A stretch of DNA of 64,000 nucleotides from Histomonas meleagridis (taxonomy: Eukaryota > Parabasalia > Tritrichomonadida > Dientamoebidae): the NCBI GenBank assembly GCA_020186115.1, contig WSYJ01000014.1:1-64000 (forward strand), written 5' to 3'. The translations under genes and the position numbers were made by a program. Under the pieces are notes generated by a model. It ran no database searches. It was not told the origin of the DNA and worked only from the letters and a program-made list of their open reading frames with translations. The number at the start of each line of letters is the position of its first letter. The stretch's first letter is position 1. Positions 53,464 through 63,850 of this stretch are shown piece after piece.

Positions 53464-54051
53464 TAATCAGTGGATAAAATTCCCCATTTTTCATTTCCAA
53501 ATTCCTAAAATATTGTTTTATTATGTTTTTTAACATGAACCATTCTCCACCAACACATAGTCGTACGAAATTTTTCTTGATGAGGTACCTCAGATTTTTC
53601 ACATTTTTTACTGGGGAGTAGTTTTGCCCCAAACTGCAAATGGTTAATTGAATAGATTCCACCAAAAACAAATTCTTTCATGGGAATATTTCAAGAAAAA
53701 CTAAGTTAATACCACTCATTGAGACTTCGAAGTTACGACTGAAACTTGTTTAACTAAATAATCGGAGGATTCATCACAGCAATATTAAAGATGTTCATAA
53801 ATATACAAAAATAATTCTAAATGACTAAATAATAATACAACTTAAAGATATATATAATCGCAGAGTGTAAATGAAACAAATGTAATGACACGCTCTTGGT
53901 TAAAATACGTTTTAATCTCATGATATTTTCAGATAGAAATTATCTGTTCGAAGTTTTTCTATTTTGATTTAGTATTAAGTAAAAATAATATATACAAAAT
54001 TTATTAATGAATTAAATCAATATGATAACAAAAACAGAACCACTGTAGCAC
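53464..54051. other. AT-rich intergenic region
   Basis: Between two minus-strand genes. Nothing recognised. Confidence 0.45.
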
Positions 54052-55500
54052 TCACCTATTAGCGAAGTAGCTTTTCGCTATTTCTGATACGGTTTTATGT
54101 AACAATTGTGCAATTTCTTGAATCGACCTTTCGTTGTATTCGGCCAAATCTTGTAAGCACATGAAGTTCTCATCATTTAAAAGTGTTTTAACAGCATTTG
54201 GTAATTCACCATTTGGAATTACATCATTTCCATAAATCACAATTGCGAAATAAAAACACTTCAAAGACATATATATCAACTGTGCGTTCACTTGGTTCAT
54301 AGTTGATTTATATAAATGAAGAAAATTAGACAATACATCAAAAAAAATTGGATATCTTCCTAAAATCGTCAGTCCATGTTCTCTCACAAAGAATTTACTG
54401 TCTGTGGTAAGTAGTCGTTGGAACAAAGCTAATGCTTCGGCTTTGGTGTCCATCTGCGTTTGTTCATTGATGAGGCACCCGAACGCATCATCCAGGAAAA
54501 CCGTCGACGATAGGAAGCCGTTACATTCACTTGATGAAAAAGTGCAATTCGAACATGTCCTTAAACATTCTGCTTTAAGCTTATCTGGGGCGCTTGGCCA
54601 AAGGTTGTGGAAAATATCAAGAAGGCCATTCTGAATAAGAAAGTTTCCAACATCATCAAAATGAAAAACAGAATTACATAGAAAAGAAACAATACTAAGA
54701 CGTATTTTGGGATGCCCTACATTAGCAAGAAGTTGTAATGAGCTTGCAAAGAATGGATGAAGATCAAAATCAAGTTGTTGCTTATCTTCCAATTTGCCAA
54801 TAGCAGTTCCTATGATGTTATATGAGATCTTTAAGGTCGCTTCTTTGAATTCGGTGGCTATCAAGTAATTTGATATGGTTCCTATGAGATGAATAAATAA
54901 ATTTGGATCATTAAAATATGTTGATTTCAAAACAGAAAGAATCCCACGCAAGACTCCATATTGATCAGCAACTGTAAGCTCCGGATTAGCAAGCTTTTGA
55001 AGCAAGAGATCAAAATATCCTTTGCTCATAAGGGTTTGAAAAGAAAATCGGGTCCAGTTTACAATCGATGAGAGAATTTCAACAACTGGCATAAGTGGAA
55101 ACGAAGTGCGATTTTTGGCTAAGATTTCTAATAAAAAATCATAATAAGAAATTTGGAAAATCTTATGTGTTGCTGCTTTGTCTGTTTTACATAGCTCGGC
55201 TATAAATTCCATCACAATATTTCTTGTATGAAAATCTATATCTATGGTTGTGATTTTACATAATATTGGGATAGTTGAATCAGATAGAGATTCGGACAAA
55301 AAGCCATCCATGTTGTTCATAAGATTGGCGAGTGAAAAGACTCCTTTTTGGATAAGTTTTGGATCATCTGATTCAATATCTTTTTCTGCAATTGAAATAG
55401 AAGATTCACCTATTTCATCATTAGATTCGTTTTGAGCCATTAATGCCAATAGTCTATTTTTTCTTGTGTTACGAATGGGATTAAATTTCCCAACTCGCAT
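54052..55500 (-). CDS. Importin-alpha-like armadillo protein
   Basis: 482 residues from the ATG. A short basic start (R-N-T-R-K-N-R-L-L-A-L) resembles a shrunken importin-beta-binding segment. It is followed by armadillo-type helical repeats throughout (L-A-N-L-M-N-N-M; I-V-N-W-T-R-F-S; L-L-A-N-V-G-H-P-K-I-R; C-L-R-T-C-S-N-C-T). The W-x-x-x-N ladder of classical importin alpha is only partly kept. A nuclear import adaptor is the best guess; another ARM-repeat protein is possible. Confidence 0.65.
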   Translation of the reverse strand: MRVGKFNPIRNTRKNRLLALMAQNESNDEIGESSISIAEKDIESDDPKLIQKGVFSLANLMNNMDGFLSESLSDSTIPILCKITTIDIDFHTRNIVMEFIAELCKTDKAATHKIFQISYYDFLLEILAKNRTSFPLMPVVEILSSIVNWTRFSFQTLMSKGYFDLLLQKLANPELTVADQYGVLRGILSVLKSTYFNDPNLFIHLIGTISNYLIATEFKEATLKISYNIIGTAIGKLEDKQQLDFDLHPFFASSLQLLANVGHPKIRLSIVSFLCNSVFHFDDVGNFLIQNGLLDIFHNLWPSAPDKLKAECLRTCSNCTFSSSECNGFLSSTVFLDDAFGCLINEQTQMDTKAEALALFQRLLTTDSKFFVREHGLTILGRYPIFFDVLSNFLHLYKSTMNQVNAQLIYMSLKCFYFAIVIYGNDVIPNGELPNAVKTLLNDENFMCLQDLAEYNERSIQEIAQLLHKTVSEIAKSYFANR

Positions 55501-55872
55501 TTTATTTGGTACTCAATTCTATTCAATTATTTTGATAACCTCATTGAATCGATGCGACCGGTCAAATTGGGTTAAAACTGTCTAGCGTCATTTGAAACAT
55601 ATATCACGATTAATTCCAATTATTTTTGAAATATCTCAAAGAAATTATGTAATAATTCGATCTTGATTGAATGAGTTAAATTAATAACATAAAATTATCG
55701 GAAGAAAATACATAAATATGACGAAATTGTATGTTTGATGAAAATCGATATTTATATACTTTACACATAATGTTACCATTTCAAAAGTTTACAGGCAGAG
55801 ATATAATTTTTTCTTTCATCTCTACTTCTAAATGAAGAATCAAAATAATATCGCCAATGGCATGATCCAAGT
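55501..55872. other. Divergent intergenic region
   Basis: 5' flanks of the ARM protein (minus) and the UBR-like relic (plus). GACCGGTC palindrome near 55557-55564. No gene seen. Confidence 0.4.
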
Positions 55873-57670
55873 ATGGGAATCAAGTCTTTGCCAACATGCA
55901 AAGTTTACAAATATCTCAATGATAATACCCATTTTTGCAGATGCCGGGAAATTTGGAATCAAGACCGGCTAGTTATTTTATGTCACGATTGCTCTTTGAC
56001 AAAATTTGGATGTATTTGTATCAAATGTTTTTTAAATGGCATTTCTATTTCCATAAATGTAGAAGGAAATTGTGATTGTGGTGATCATTTTCATTGATAG
56101 CCATCTGGTAATTATACTCTTCATAATCACCAAAAAGAATCTGAGATTCCTTCATCAATATTAAAACTTCTTCCACAAATTTTTGATATTGCCGCACTGT
56201 ATCTTCCGAGATTTCTCAAATCAAGTTCAAACGATTCCAATAAAATAAACTGAGTGGCTTCTAAAAATCTGTGAAATTGGTGATGCCTATCGAAGTTTGC
56301 TAGTGACTCCATTAAGCAAAAGGAACATTTACTCTGACATTATTGATTCCTTTTTTGAATCTGATTCAAAATCGATTCAATCGATTACAGAATTATTTGG
56401 CTGTTTACTTAATGATAGTAAATTTTGGTTTGCATTTGGCTATTCTTATTTTAAAAATCTTTCTAAAATCATAAAAAACGCGTCTGAAATGATAAAAAAT
56501 GGAAATGAACATGAAAAACTTGTGATTTTTATTATTTAGGCTATCATTTTTCATATGATTATATCTTTCGATATTGTTCTGAGCATTATAACTTTGATTT
56601 TTGTGAATGTTTTTTAGAAACTACGAAGTTATATCAAGAAAAACAATTAACATTTGCACTTGATAATAATTTATGTACAAAATATATATTTAGTAATCAA
56701 GATTTTCCTTTTTTGAAACATTTGAAATGATTTTGTTAAACGAAACATTTAAAAATGAGCATCAACGAATATTGGATGGTTTAACTGATATAGTTTTAGA
56801 TGAAGATGCGATTTTATATACAAATGTTAATGAAGGATCAGCTGAAGATCGTTTTATCATACATAAATTTTATAACAAAGGAATTACAAATGTATTTAAA
56901 GGATTTGAGAAATGTGAAAATTTAAAAATTAAATCTTCGATAAAAAAATCGAAAATTATTTAAATTCGATTTATATTGATAAAAAAATTAATCACTCATT
57001 GTTTAATGGTTGTTCAATTTCATTATATTTAGCTCCATTTTTATTATTAAAATCTTTATTATTAGAAGAAAATATTAAAACAATTTTAAATGATAATATT
57101 AATGAAGTCGATAACTTTTTATTACTTTCGTCTTTAAATGTACAACGTGTGTTACTTTCATTTGATTTTTATTGTCATCAAGTAACATGTTGTTTTGGAT
57201 CATCTTCTTTCTTAAAATATATGTTTTTGAAGAAAATTTGTCCGATTTTATTTGTGTTAATGCAAATTTTTCTTGGGTTAACACAAAACAAAGAAAAAAT
57301 GATTTATACAATTGCTTATACTATTGGAATTTTTGATGACACATTACAAAAAGATAAAATAATATATTTTATATTTTGTCATTTTATTTCGACTTTTGTA
57401 TTTGATCTATTAGAAATTAATGACAACAAAAATGAAAAAGTGAATCAAAAATTAATATCGAAATTATTATTCGGGCAAAAATTATATAAAACATTTAAAG
57501 GAATATTTCAACAAGAAGAAATCACTGATATTAAAATCATTAAAAATCATTTAGATACAATTTCTACTTCTTCTCCTTCACTAAAAGGTGCAATGTTTAA
57601 ATTAAAATCAATAGATTTATGGGATCCATTAGCACCATTATATAAATCAAATCAAATATTATCGATTTAA
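55873..57670 (+). pseudogene. Broken UBR-box (N-recognin-like E3 ligase) gene
   Basis: The first open part (55873-56097) is a UBR-type zinc box: F-C-R-C-R-E, L-V-I-L-C-H-D-C, C-I-C-I-K-C-F and N-C-D-C-G-D. Such boxes bind destabilising N-terminal residues for ubiquitination. Coding continues in order on the same strand, in pieces separated by stops and shifts: 56297-56539, 56727-56963 and 56999-57670 (223 codons, helical, ending N-Q-I-L-S-I). UBR proteins are usually far longer, so large parts are also missing. At least four disruptions make this a pseudogene. Confidence 0.65.
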
Positions 57671-57752
57671 TCAAATATATATCGAAATATCCAAATGAAT
57701 TAATGTCTTTTTTTTAGTTACATAAAATAAACAAATCAAAGTTGACTGTACA

Positions 57753-58290
57753 TTAGATTATGCGAATTTCTGCAAGAACTGTTGTGCACCAAAAATATTT
57801 ATTTTTCTTGTTTCTTTGAACATACAAAACGCAGAGAATGGTTGAATCAACACTTCCAGCATCTCTGAATGAAAATTCCATTAATAAAGAAACATCATCC
57901 ATATAATAGAATTTATCAGAATTAATTTCATCAATTAAAGTTGGAATAGTTAAAATAAAGACTTCATTTGGAATTTGAACAAACTTTGTAATGTTAATAA
58001 TTGTATTATATATATTAAAAGCAATTGATTCAGGTTCTTAATCATTCGAAATTTGGCAAATGATTAACTACTATTCAATAATATCATAGATAGAGATTGT
58101 TAACAATGCCAAAAACAATGAAAGATAGGATTCTATGACTTCTGAAGGTAGTTTTAGCATTGGTAAAACTTTTTTCCTCTGGAATTGTAGATTTCAAATT
58201 TTTGAAACTATGAAAATCTTCTCGATCAAGTTCTGAAATAACGCAAAAACCCGTTTTGTTTCCACAACCTCTAGCTTTCACATTGCATGA
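57753..58290 (-). pseudogene. Unrecognised minus-strand coding relic
   Basis: Two coding-like pieces in order: 58281-58084 (G-C-G-N-K-T-G-F-C-V-I-S-E-L) and about 58050-57753 (V-Q-I-P-N-E-V-F-I-L-T-I-P-T-L, then M-E-F-S-F-R-D-A-G-S-V-D-S-T-I-L). Composition is more protein-like than the surroundings. No family recognised; stops separate the pieces. Confidence 0.35.
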
Positions 58291-58862
58291 GGGTGATGAA
58301 CTTTACTTAGGATATCTATTTCACTAATGATGTGGCGTTAATCCATTAATAGCAACAAACCTGCCCCATACTTTTATTGTGCTTTATATACCGCCCAAAT
58401 GAACTTTCTCCAATACGGTGGTGTGAATTTTCCATTGCAGACAGATGGCATTTCACCTCACATTATCAGTGTCAAGCGGCTCAAAAATTGAATAGAAAAC
58501 AATCTTTTATAATTCAATTTCTTGTCAAATTTACCTTTTCCCTATCGGCTAGACACTTCACATTAGCAGTGATGCATTTTTTGGTACTTTTCAAACTATT
58601 ATGGTGATCAATTTTGGAATTTTTGTGTGAAATAAATTTATAGCAAATGTGCATTGGTTAAAATTTACGGAATACTCAACAATGAAAAGTTAAAATTGTT
58701 TTTGAAAATGTTTTTTGGCATTTTTTTGAATTGTCTTTTAACCCATGGAATTGAATATAAAATGATCACAAAAAATTTCTACGCACTCAAAATATCTTTT
58801 TGAACGAAATCAATTTCAAATGAATTAATTCAATTTTTGAGCATTTTAAAACCATTTTACAG
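58291..58862. other. Upstream region of the Rab-like GTPase gene
   Basis: A 76-codon frame (58377-58607 +) has no recognisable content. Nothing else seen. Confidence 0.4.
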
Positions 58863-59894
58863 ATGAGCAAAGTTCGCCCCAGCAATTCATCGCTAAACGA
58901 AAATAACACGAAAGCAAAAAATGACTTTGATGATGTTTTTTCTGGAGAACCAACTGTTTTCCCAGATCACATATTGGAGAATTTAAAGAAAACAAGAAGA
59001 AGGGTTGGCAGCGTTTCTTTGGCACGTATAAAGCGAAGGGAGCACTTAGAAGAGCTTGAGTCCAAAGAAAAACAAGCACGAAAAATATCTGGACCTCCAT
59101 TACAGCAACCTGGACAGCCTTCTCGTATAGCGCCACCAATGGGTGGAATGGACCTCAGTAATAATCCTCTTTTCAAGAAGAGAATGGCTAATAAACCGGA
59201 ACCAGGAAATGGAATTGATAATAAAGAGGAATCTAAAATCAAAGAAAACGAAAGAAAAATGGAAAGAACCAGAGAAGAAGAGCAAGAACAATTGTCAAAG
59301 ATTAGTGAAGAAAATCAATTCAATTCCAAATTCATTATTATCGGTGATATCAACGTTGGTAAAACATCTCTTGCGAACCGCTTCGTAGACAATAAATTTA
59401 CCAATACTGTTCCAACAATCTCTGATCATTCATTATCTCGAACAATTATTCATCAAAATAACAAAGTCAAAATTAGCATCTGGGATACAGCTGGCCAAGA
59501 ATCGTTCCGTTCTGTTACTGTTAGTTATTACCGTGGTGTTGATGTTGCTATTATTACATTTTCATTTGATGATCATAAATCTCTCGAAAACGTCCAATAC
59601 TGGTACGATTCGATTGTTGCACAATCTCATGATGCAATAATATGCATTTGTGGAAACAAGAAAGACATTCCGCCCGATAAACGAAAAGTGAAATCTGAAG
59701 AAGGAATCGAATTAGCTAAGAGATTAGGTGCCGAATACTGTGAAACAAGCGCAAGAACATGTGAAGGTGTTGATGAAATGTTTAGGAAACTTGCTGGAAT
59801 GTATGCAAGTGTTGCTGAAACTAAAGAAGACGAAGAGAATCAATCTGTACAGCCAGTGGATCAAGGAGGAAGATCATGGTGGTGTTTTTGCTAA
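58863..59894 (+). CDS. Large Rab-like GTPase with a 155-residue N-terminal extension
   Basis: 343 residues. Residues 1-155 are charged: a basic segment (K-K-T-R-R-R-V-G-S-V-S-L-A-R-I-K-R-R-E), a proline-rich stretch (P-P-L-Q-Q-P-G-Q-P) and a probable coiled coil (E-E-S-K-I-K-E-N-E-R-K-M-E-R). The GTPase domain follows: G-D-I-N-V-G-K-T (161-168), W-D-T-A-G-Q-E-S-F-R-S-V, G-N-K-K-D and E-T-S-A-R. It ends W-W-C-F-C, a C-x-C prenylation signal. Switch I (T-V-P-T-I-S-D-H) is unusual for a Rab. Membrane-anchored trafficking GTPase with its own adaptor-like N terminus. Confidence 0.88.
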   Translation: MSKVRPSNSSLNENNTKAKNDFDDVFSGEPTVFPDHILENLKKTRRRVGSVSLARIKRREHLEELESKEKQARKISGPPLQQPGQPSRIAPPMGGMDLSNNPLFKKRMANKPEPGNGIDNKEESKIKENERKMERTREEEQEQLSKISEENQFNSKFIIIGDINVGKTSLANRFVDNKFTNTVPTISDHSLSRTIIHQNNKVKISIWDTAGQESFRSVTVSYYRGVDVAIITFSFDDHKSLENVQYWYDSIVAQSHDAIICICGNKKDIPPDKRKVKSEEGIELAKRLGAEYCETSARTCEGVDEMFRKLAGMYASVAETKEDEENQSVQPVDQGGRSWWCFC

Positions 59895-60410
59895 ATCACT
59901 TATGTTTTTGAAATTAGTTGGCGAGTTCCCAATATTTTGGAACTCATACAGGCTTTTATGTGTGTTATAACTAAGCTTATTAGTACAATAACGTGATCAA
60001 AAAATTTAAATTTTTTTGATCAAATAAACGGTCAACATCGTTAGAGAAAAAATTTCAAGAATTTGGTACAAATTAATCAATTATTTTTCTCTAAGAGCAT
60101 AATTACAAGACCTTCCAAAAGGGAAACAAAACATTGAAAATAATTAAACATGAATCAAATTATCAAAAGAATAATTATAAATAATTATAATTCTCTTTAT
60201 ATTTTATAGGTTTGAATATCTTCAGAAAAAAATACGATGTATGTATTAAAAAACATGAAAAAACGCATAAATTGTTTTACCAATTTATGGACAAAACAGA
60301 AACGTTCAACGTTGGAAATTTCCTTCTTCAAATAATAGGAATTATTTTTAGTACCTTATTGTAATCATTCCAAGATTTACAAATAATTAAATAATGTGTT
60401 AATGGAATGT
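59895..60410. other. Convergent intergenic region
   Basis: Between the Rab-like gene (plus) and prefoldin (minus). AT-rich, no array or gene recognised. Confidence 0.45.
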
Positions 60411-60788
60411 TTACTTTTTGATGTATGGGGCCAAAAGTTCATCAATTTGGTTGCGAACATCATCTTGTTGGCCAAGAATATAAATGCCTGTTTTCTTTAT
60501 GAGTAAAATCTTTTCATCGCATTTTCCTAAGTCAGATCTCAACTTTTCTAGTGTGGTTGGAACAGAATCAAGCAAAAAAGCTTTTCCAACAGACGAATAT
60601 ACAGGAACATCTTTCGGAAGTTTTGCAATTTCTTGACGGGTGATGTATTTTGATCTTCTATTTCTTAATTCTGTATCAAGTTGTACTGTAGCTCTGTTTA
60701 TATTTTCTATGCACCTCTCCTCCTCTTGTCGGAACTTGATATATTGATTCATTTGATCCTCTGGAAGGCGTATTTGCTGTTCGGCCAT
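60411..60788 (-). CDS. PFD1: Prefoldin subunit 1 (beta-type)
   Basis: 125 residues, the normal length. Two long coiled-coil helices (about 8-45 and 82-118) flank a beta-hairpin with V-P-V-Y-S-S-V-G-K-A-F-L-L, typical of the beta-class subunit 1. Prefoldin delivers actin and tubulin chains to the cytosolic chaperonin. ACCGTTA lies 15 bp upstream. Confidence 0.85.
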   Translation of the reverse strand: MAEQQIRLPEDQMNQYIKFRQEEERCIENINRATVQLDTELRNRRSKYITRQEIAKLPKDVPVYSSVGKAFLLDSVPTTLEKLRSDLGKCDEKILLIKKTGIYILGQQDDVRNQIDELLAPYIKK

Positions 60789-60802
60789 TTCCTTAATATG
60801 TG

Positions 60803-60809
60803 ACCGTTA
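60803..60809 (-). promoter_or_regulatory. TAACGGT element of prefoldin 1
   Basis: Minus-strand TAACGGT immediately upstream of the start codon; part of the recurring motif in this window. Confidence 0.5.
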
Positions 60810-61251
60810 AATGTCACTTTTAAAGGAAATATACAAATTCAAAAAAATGCTATGCATCTATTTCCTGAATGTAATTTCACAAAATCTTGTGCTAATATGT
60901 TTAACCATATTAAGTGAAAAAAATTTGGTGGTCTGGGACATTAAGTATTGGGCTATGATTGAAAAATAGATCAATTGAATTTCAAGCAGCCACCCAATAA
61001 TACCAATTTTTACCATATAATTATTAAAAAACAAGAATTTTTTTACAATTGTTAGTATAAAATTTCCGAAACTATTTATTCTGGCTTGTAAACTTTTTTG
61101 TAATATTTTTTGAGAAACCGTTAAAATCAATCCAACTATCGTTTTCACAAAACCGTTTGTTTTCGCACAACATGTCTCTAAATTTTTCGTAAACTTATGA
61201 AAATGATGTAAACATTTGAAATTGGTCGCGGGGTTCAGTTTATTGTTTTCT
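60810..61251. other. Divergent intergenic region
   Basis: Between prefoldin 1 (minus) and ankyrin locus D (plus). ACCGTTA near 61122 and AAACCGTTTG near 61151 lie 90-130 bp upstream of the ankyrin gene. No gene seen. Confidence 0.45.
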
Positions 61252-62229
61252 ATGTTGATGAAAAATAATGAAAATCATGTGAAATCCAAACTTGAATCAA
61301 GCCATTCACTGTTAAAAAAGTGTTCCAAAACAATTTCAACATTAGAAGAAATTATTTTTTCTTTAAATAAAGAAAATATCAGTCAAACAGTTGAGCAAAT
61401 AATAAAACTTAGTAATGATTTTTTTTTGCCTTATTTCAATCTAATATTTAGCAGATTAATATATTCTGCAATTATTTCTCGAATTAATGATTACAAAATA
61501 TATCTTTCTTTAATCCAAAAAATCGAAGACAATGAATATAATATTTTGAACTCATTCATGAAATATCTATTTCGAGTGGATTCAAACGAATCAAATTTTC
61601 TTTTAGTGAAAATGGATGAATTAAAATTGATTTCATTGGATACATGTAAACGTCCATACGCCTATTATATAGTAAATCACAAATATTTTAAGAAAAATGC
61701 TGGTAAAAAGTATAAGAAATTTATAAAAGAAGGAGTTAATCCAAATGAAATTGCAATCACAATTAGAAACGACGAAATAGAAAAACTTCAAGAAATAACA
61801 TCACAAACAAATTTTGATTTTAATCAAACAATTGAATCATCATCTTTTGAAAAATGTTCATTTATTAATCATGAAAATGTTACATTAATTGATTATGCAG
61901 CATTTTTTGGATCAGATAAATGTTTTAAATACTTACTTATGAATGGGGCAAATTTAAAAAATACAGGTAAATATGCAATTGCAGGTGGAAATCTTGAAAT
62001 TATTCATTTATGTGAACAAAATGGTTCATCATTTGAAGATGCATATGAAGCAGCAATTGAATTTCATCGAAATGATATCTTCAAATATCTTTATGAAAAT
62101 AATATTTTTAAATATTCTTCAAAAAAGATTTCTAAATTTATATTATTTTCTTATGAAGGATATGTTAATATTGAAATATTAAAATTTTTACTTGAACAAA
62201 ATTATATTAATATTAAAAATATTTTGTAA
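61252..62229 (+). CDS. DUF3447/ankyrin protein N-terminal region, locus D
   Basis: 325 codons from the first ATG (61252; a second at 61258). I-I-F-S-L-N-K-E-N-I-S-Q-T-V, then N-E-I-A-I-T-I-R-N-D-E-I-E-K-L, then L-I-D-Y-A-A-F-F-G-S-D-K-C-F-K-Y-L-L-M-N-G-A. It ends L-L-E-Q-N-Y-I-N-I-K-N-I, exactly where the first AT-rich spacer begins. The N-terminal region is uninterrupted. The open frame ends only because of the spacer; ankyrin modules continue in register to about 63850. Confidence 0.85.
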   Translation: MLMKNNENHVKSKLESSHSLLKKCSKTISTLEEIIFSLNKENISQTVEQIIKLSNDFFLPYFNLIFSRLIYSAIISRINDYKIYLSLIQKIEDNEYNILNSFMKYLFRVDSNESNFLLVKMDELKLISLDTCKRPYAYYIVNHKYFKKNAGKKYKKFIKEGVNPNEIAITIRNDEIEKLQEITSQTNFDFNQTIESSSFEKCSFINHENVTLIDYAAFFGSDKCFKYLLMNGANLKNTGKYAIAGGNLEIIHLCEQNGSSFEDAYEAAIEFHRNDIFKYLYENNIFKYSSKKISKFILFSYEGYVNIEILKFLLEQNYINIKNIL

Positions 62230-63850
62230 TTTTATTTGAAATTTATTATGATAATTTGATATTACTTAAAAATATTTACAAAATATCCTAATTATTTAAA
62301 ACAGCACTCATTTTTGCATTCAAAAAAGATCTTATAGAATTTGCAATAGTACTTCTTGAACAAGAAGGAATTGATATAAATGCCAAAGATATTATTTATT
62401 TTAATAATTTGAAATTCCAAAATAATATTTGGAAATTATTTAAATTATTTCAAACAGCACTTATTTTGGCATCTGAATATGGTCATACAGAAATAGTTAA
62501 ATTACTTCTTGAACAAAAAGGAATTGATATTAATGCTAAAAATATTTATTTGTTTTATTTAATATTTATTTTAATAATTTTATATTTCAAAATAATAATT
62601 GGAAATTATTTAAATTATTTTGGACAGCACTTATTTTGACATCTAGAGATGGTCATACAGAAATAGTTAAATTACTTCTTGAACAAGAAGGAATTGATAT
62701 AAATGCCAAAGATATTATTTATTTTAATAATTTGAAATTCCAAAATAATATTTGGAAATTATTTAAATTATTTCAAACAGCACTTATTTTAGCATCTGAT
62801 AAAGGTCATACAGAAATAGTTCAGTTACTTCTTGAACAAGAAGGAATTGATATTAATGCTAAAGATATTTATTTGTTTCATATAAAATTTATATTTCAAA
62901 ATAATATTTGGAAATTATTTAAATTATTTTGGACAGCACTTATATGTGCATCTGAAAATGGTCATCTAGAAATAGTTAAATTACTTCTTGAACAAAAAGG
63001 AATTGATATTAATGCTAAAGATATTTATTTGTTTCATATAAAATTCATTTTAATAATTTGGAAATTCAAAATAATATTTGGAAATTATTTAAATTATTTA
63101 AGACAGCATTTGTGCTTGCATCTATGTATGGTCGTACAGAAATAGTTAAATTACTTCTTGAACAAGAAGGAATTGATATTAATGCAAAAAATATCTATTT
63201 TCTGTATTTAAAATTTTTATTAAAAATTTTATGTTTCGGAATAATACTTAAAATTTAGTTAAAATATTTAATAATGCATTAATGCATACAAATGAAATTG
63301 GTCATATAAAAATTGTTAGATTACTTCTTAAACAAGAAGGAATTGATATCAACGCTAAAAATATTTATTTGCTATATTTAAAATTTATTTTTCAAATCAT
63401 ATATTCTAAATATACTTTTGGCAATCATTCGTATTATTTTGGACATCACTTATATTTGCTTCTTCTAATGGGAGCGTGGAAATAGTTAAATTGCTTCTTA
63501 AACAAAAAGGAATTGATGTCAATATTCAAAATATTTATGAAAATTATTTAATATTTATTTTAATAATTTCTTATTTTCATATAATATTTGGGAATTATTA
63601 TATTTTTTTAAAACAGCACTTATACTTGCATCTTGGAAGGGTCATACAGAAACAGTTAAATCACTTCTCGCACATAGTGGAATTAAAACCGAAATTAAGG
63701 ACATTTATGAATTTAATTTAAAATTTATTTGAATAATTTGATATGTCTAAATATTTTTTGGAAATTAATCAAGTCATTTAATACAGCACTTATGCGTGCT
63801 ACGACTTATGGTTACAAAGAAATAGTGGATTTACTTAAGGTTGGTGTTTG
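62230..63850 (+). repeat. Ankyrin modules with spacers, locus D
   Basis: About ten modules of 29 codons. Spacer lengths counted from the A-K codon to the next T-A-L codon are, in order from 62390: 66, 83, 66, 69, 83, 83, 83, 83 and 83 nt. The last three spacers share little sequence with the first ones but keep 83 nt. The 66- and 69-nt spacers lack stops and keep the frame (K-F-Q-N-N-I-W-K-L-F-K-L-F before T-A-L). Final modules near 63800 end in a stop. Confidence 0.8.

Noticed and set aside
62230-63850. Spacers as ordinary GT-AG introns
   Set aside because: GT at spacer positions 11-12 is common but missing in several spacers, and the only constant AG near the 3' end is inside the T-A codons; using it puts the next module out of frame. 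No branch/acceptor of the ACTAACACACAG type is present.
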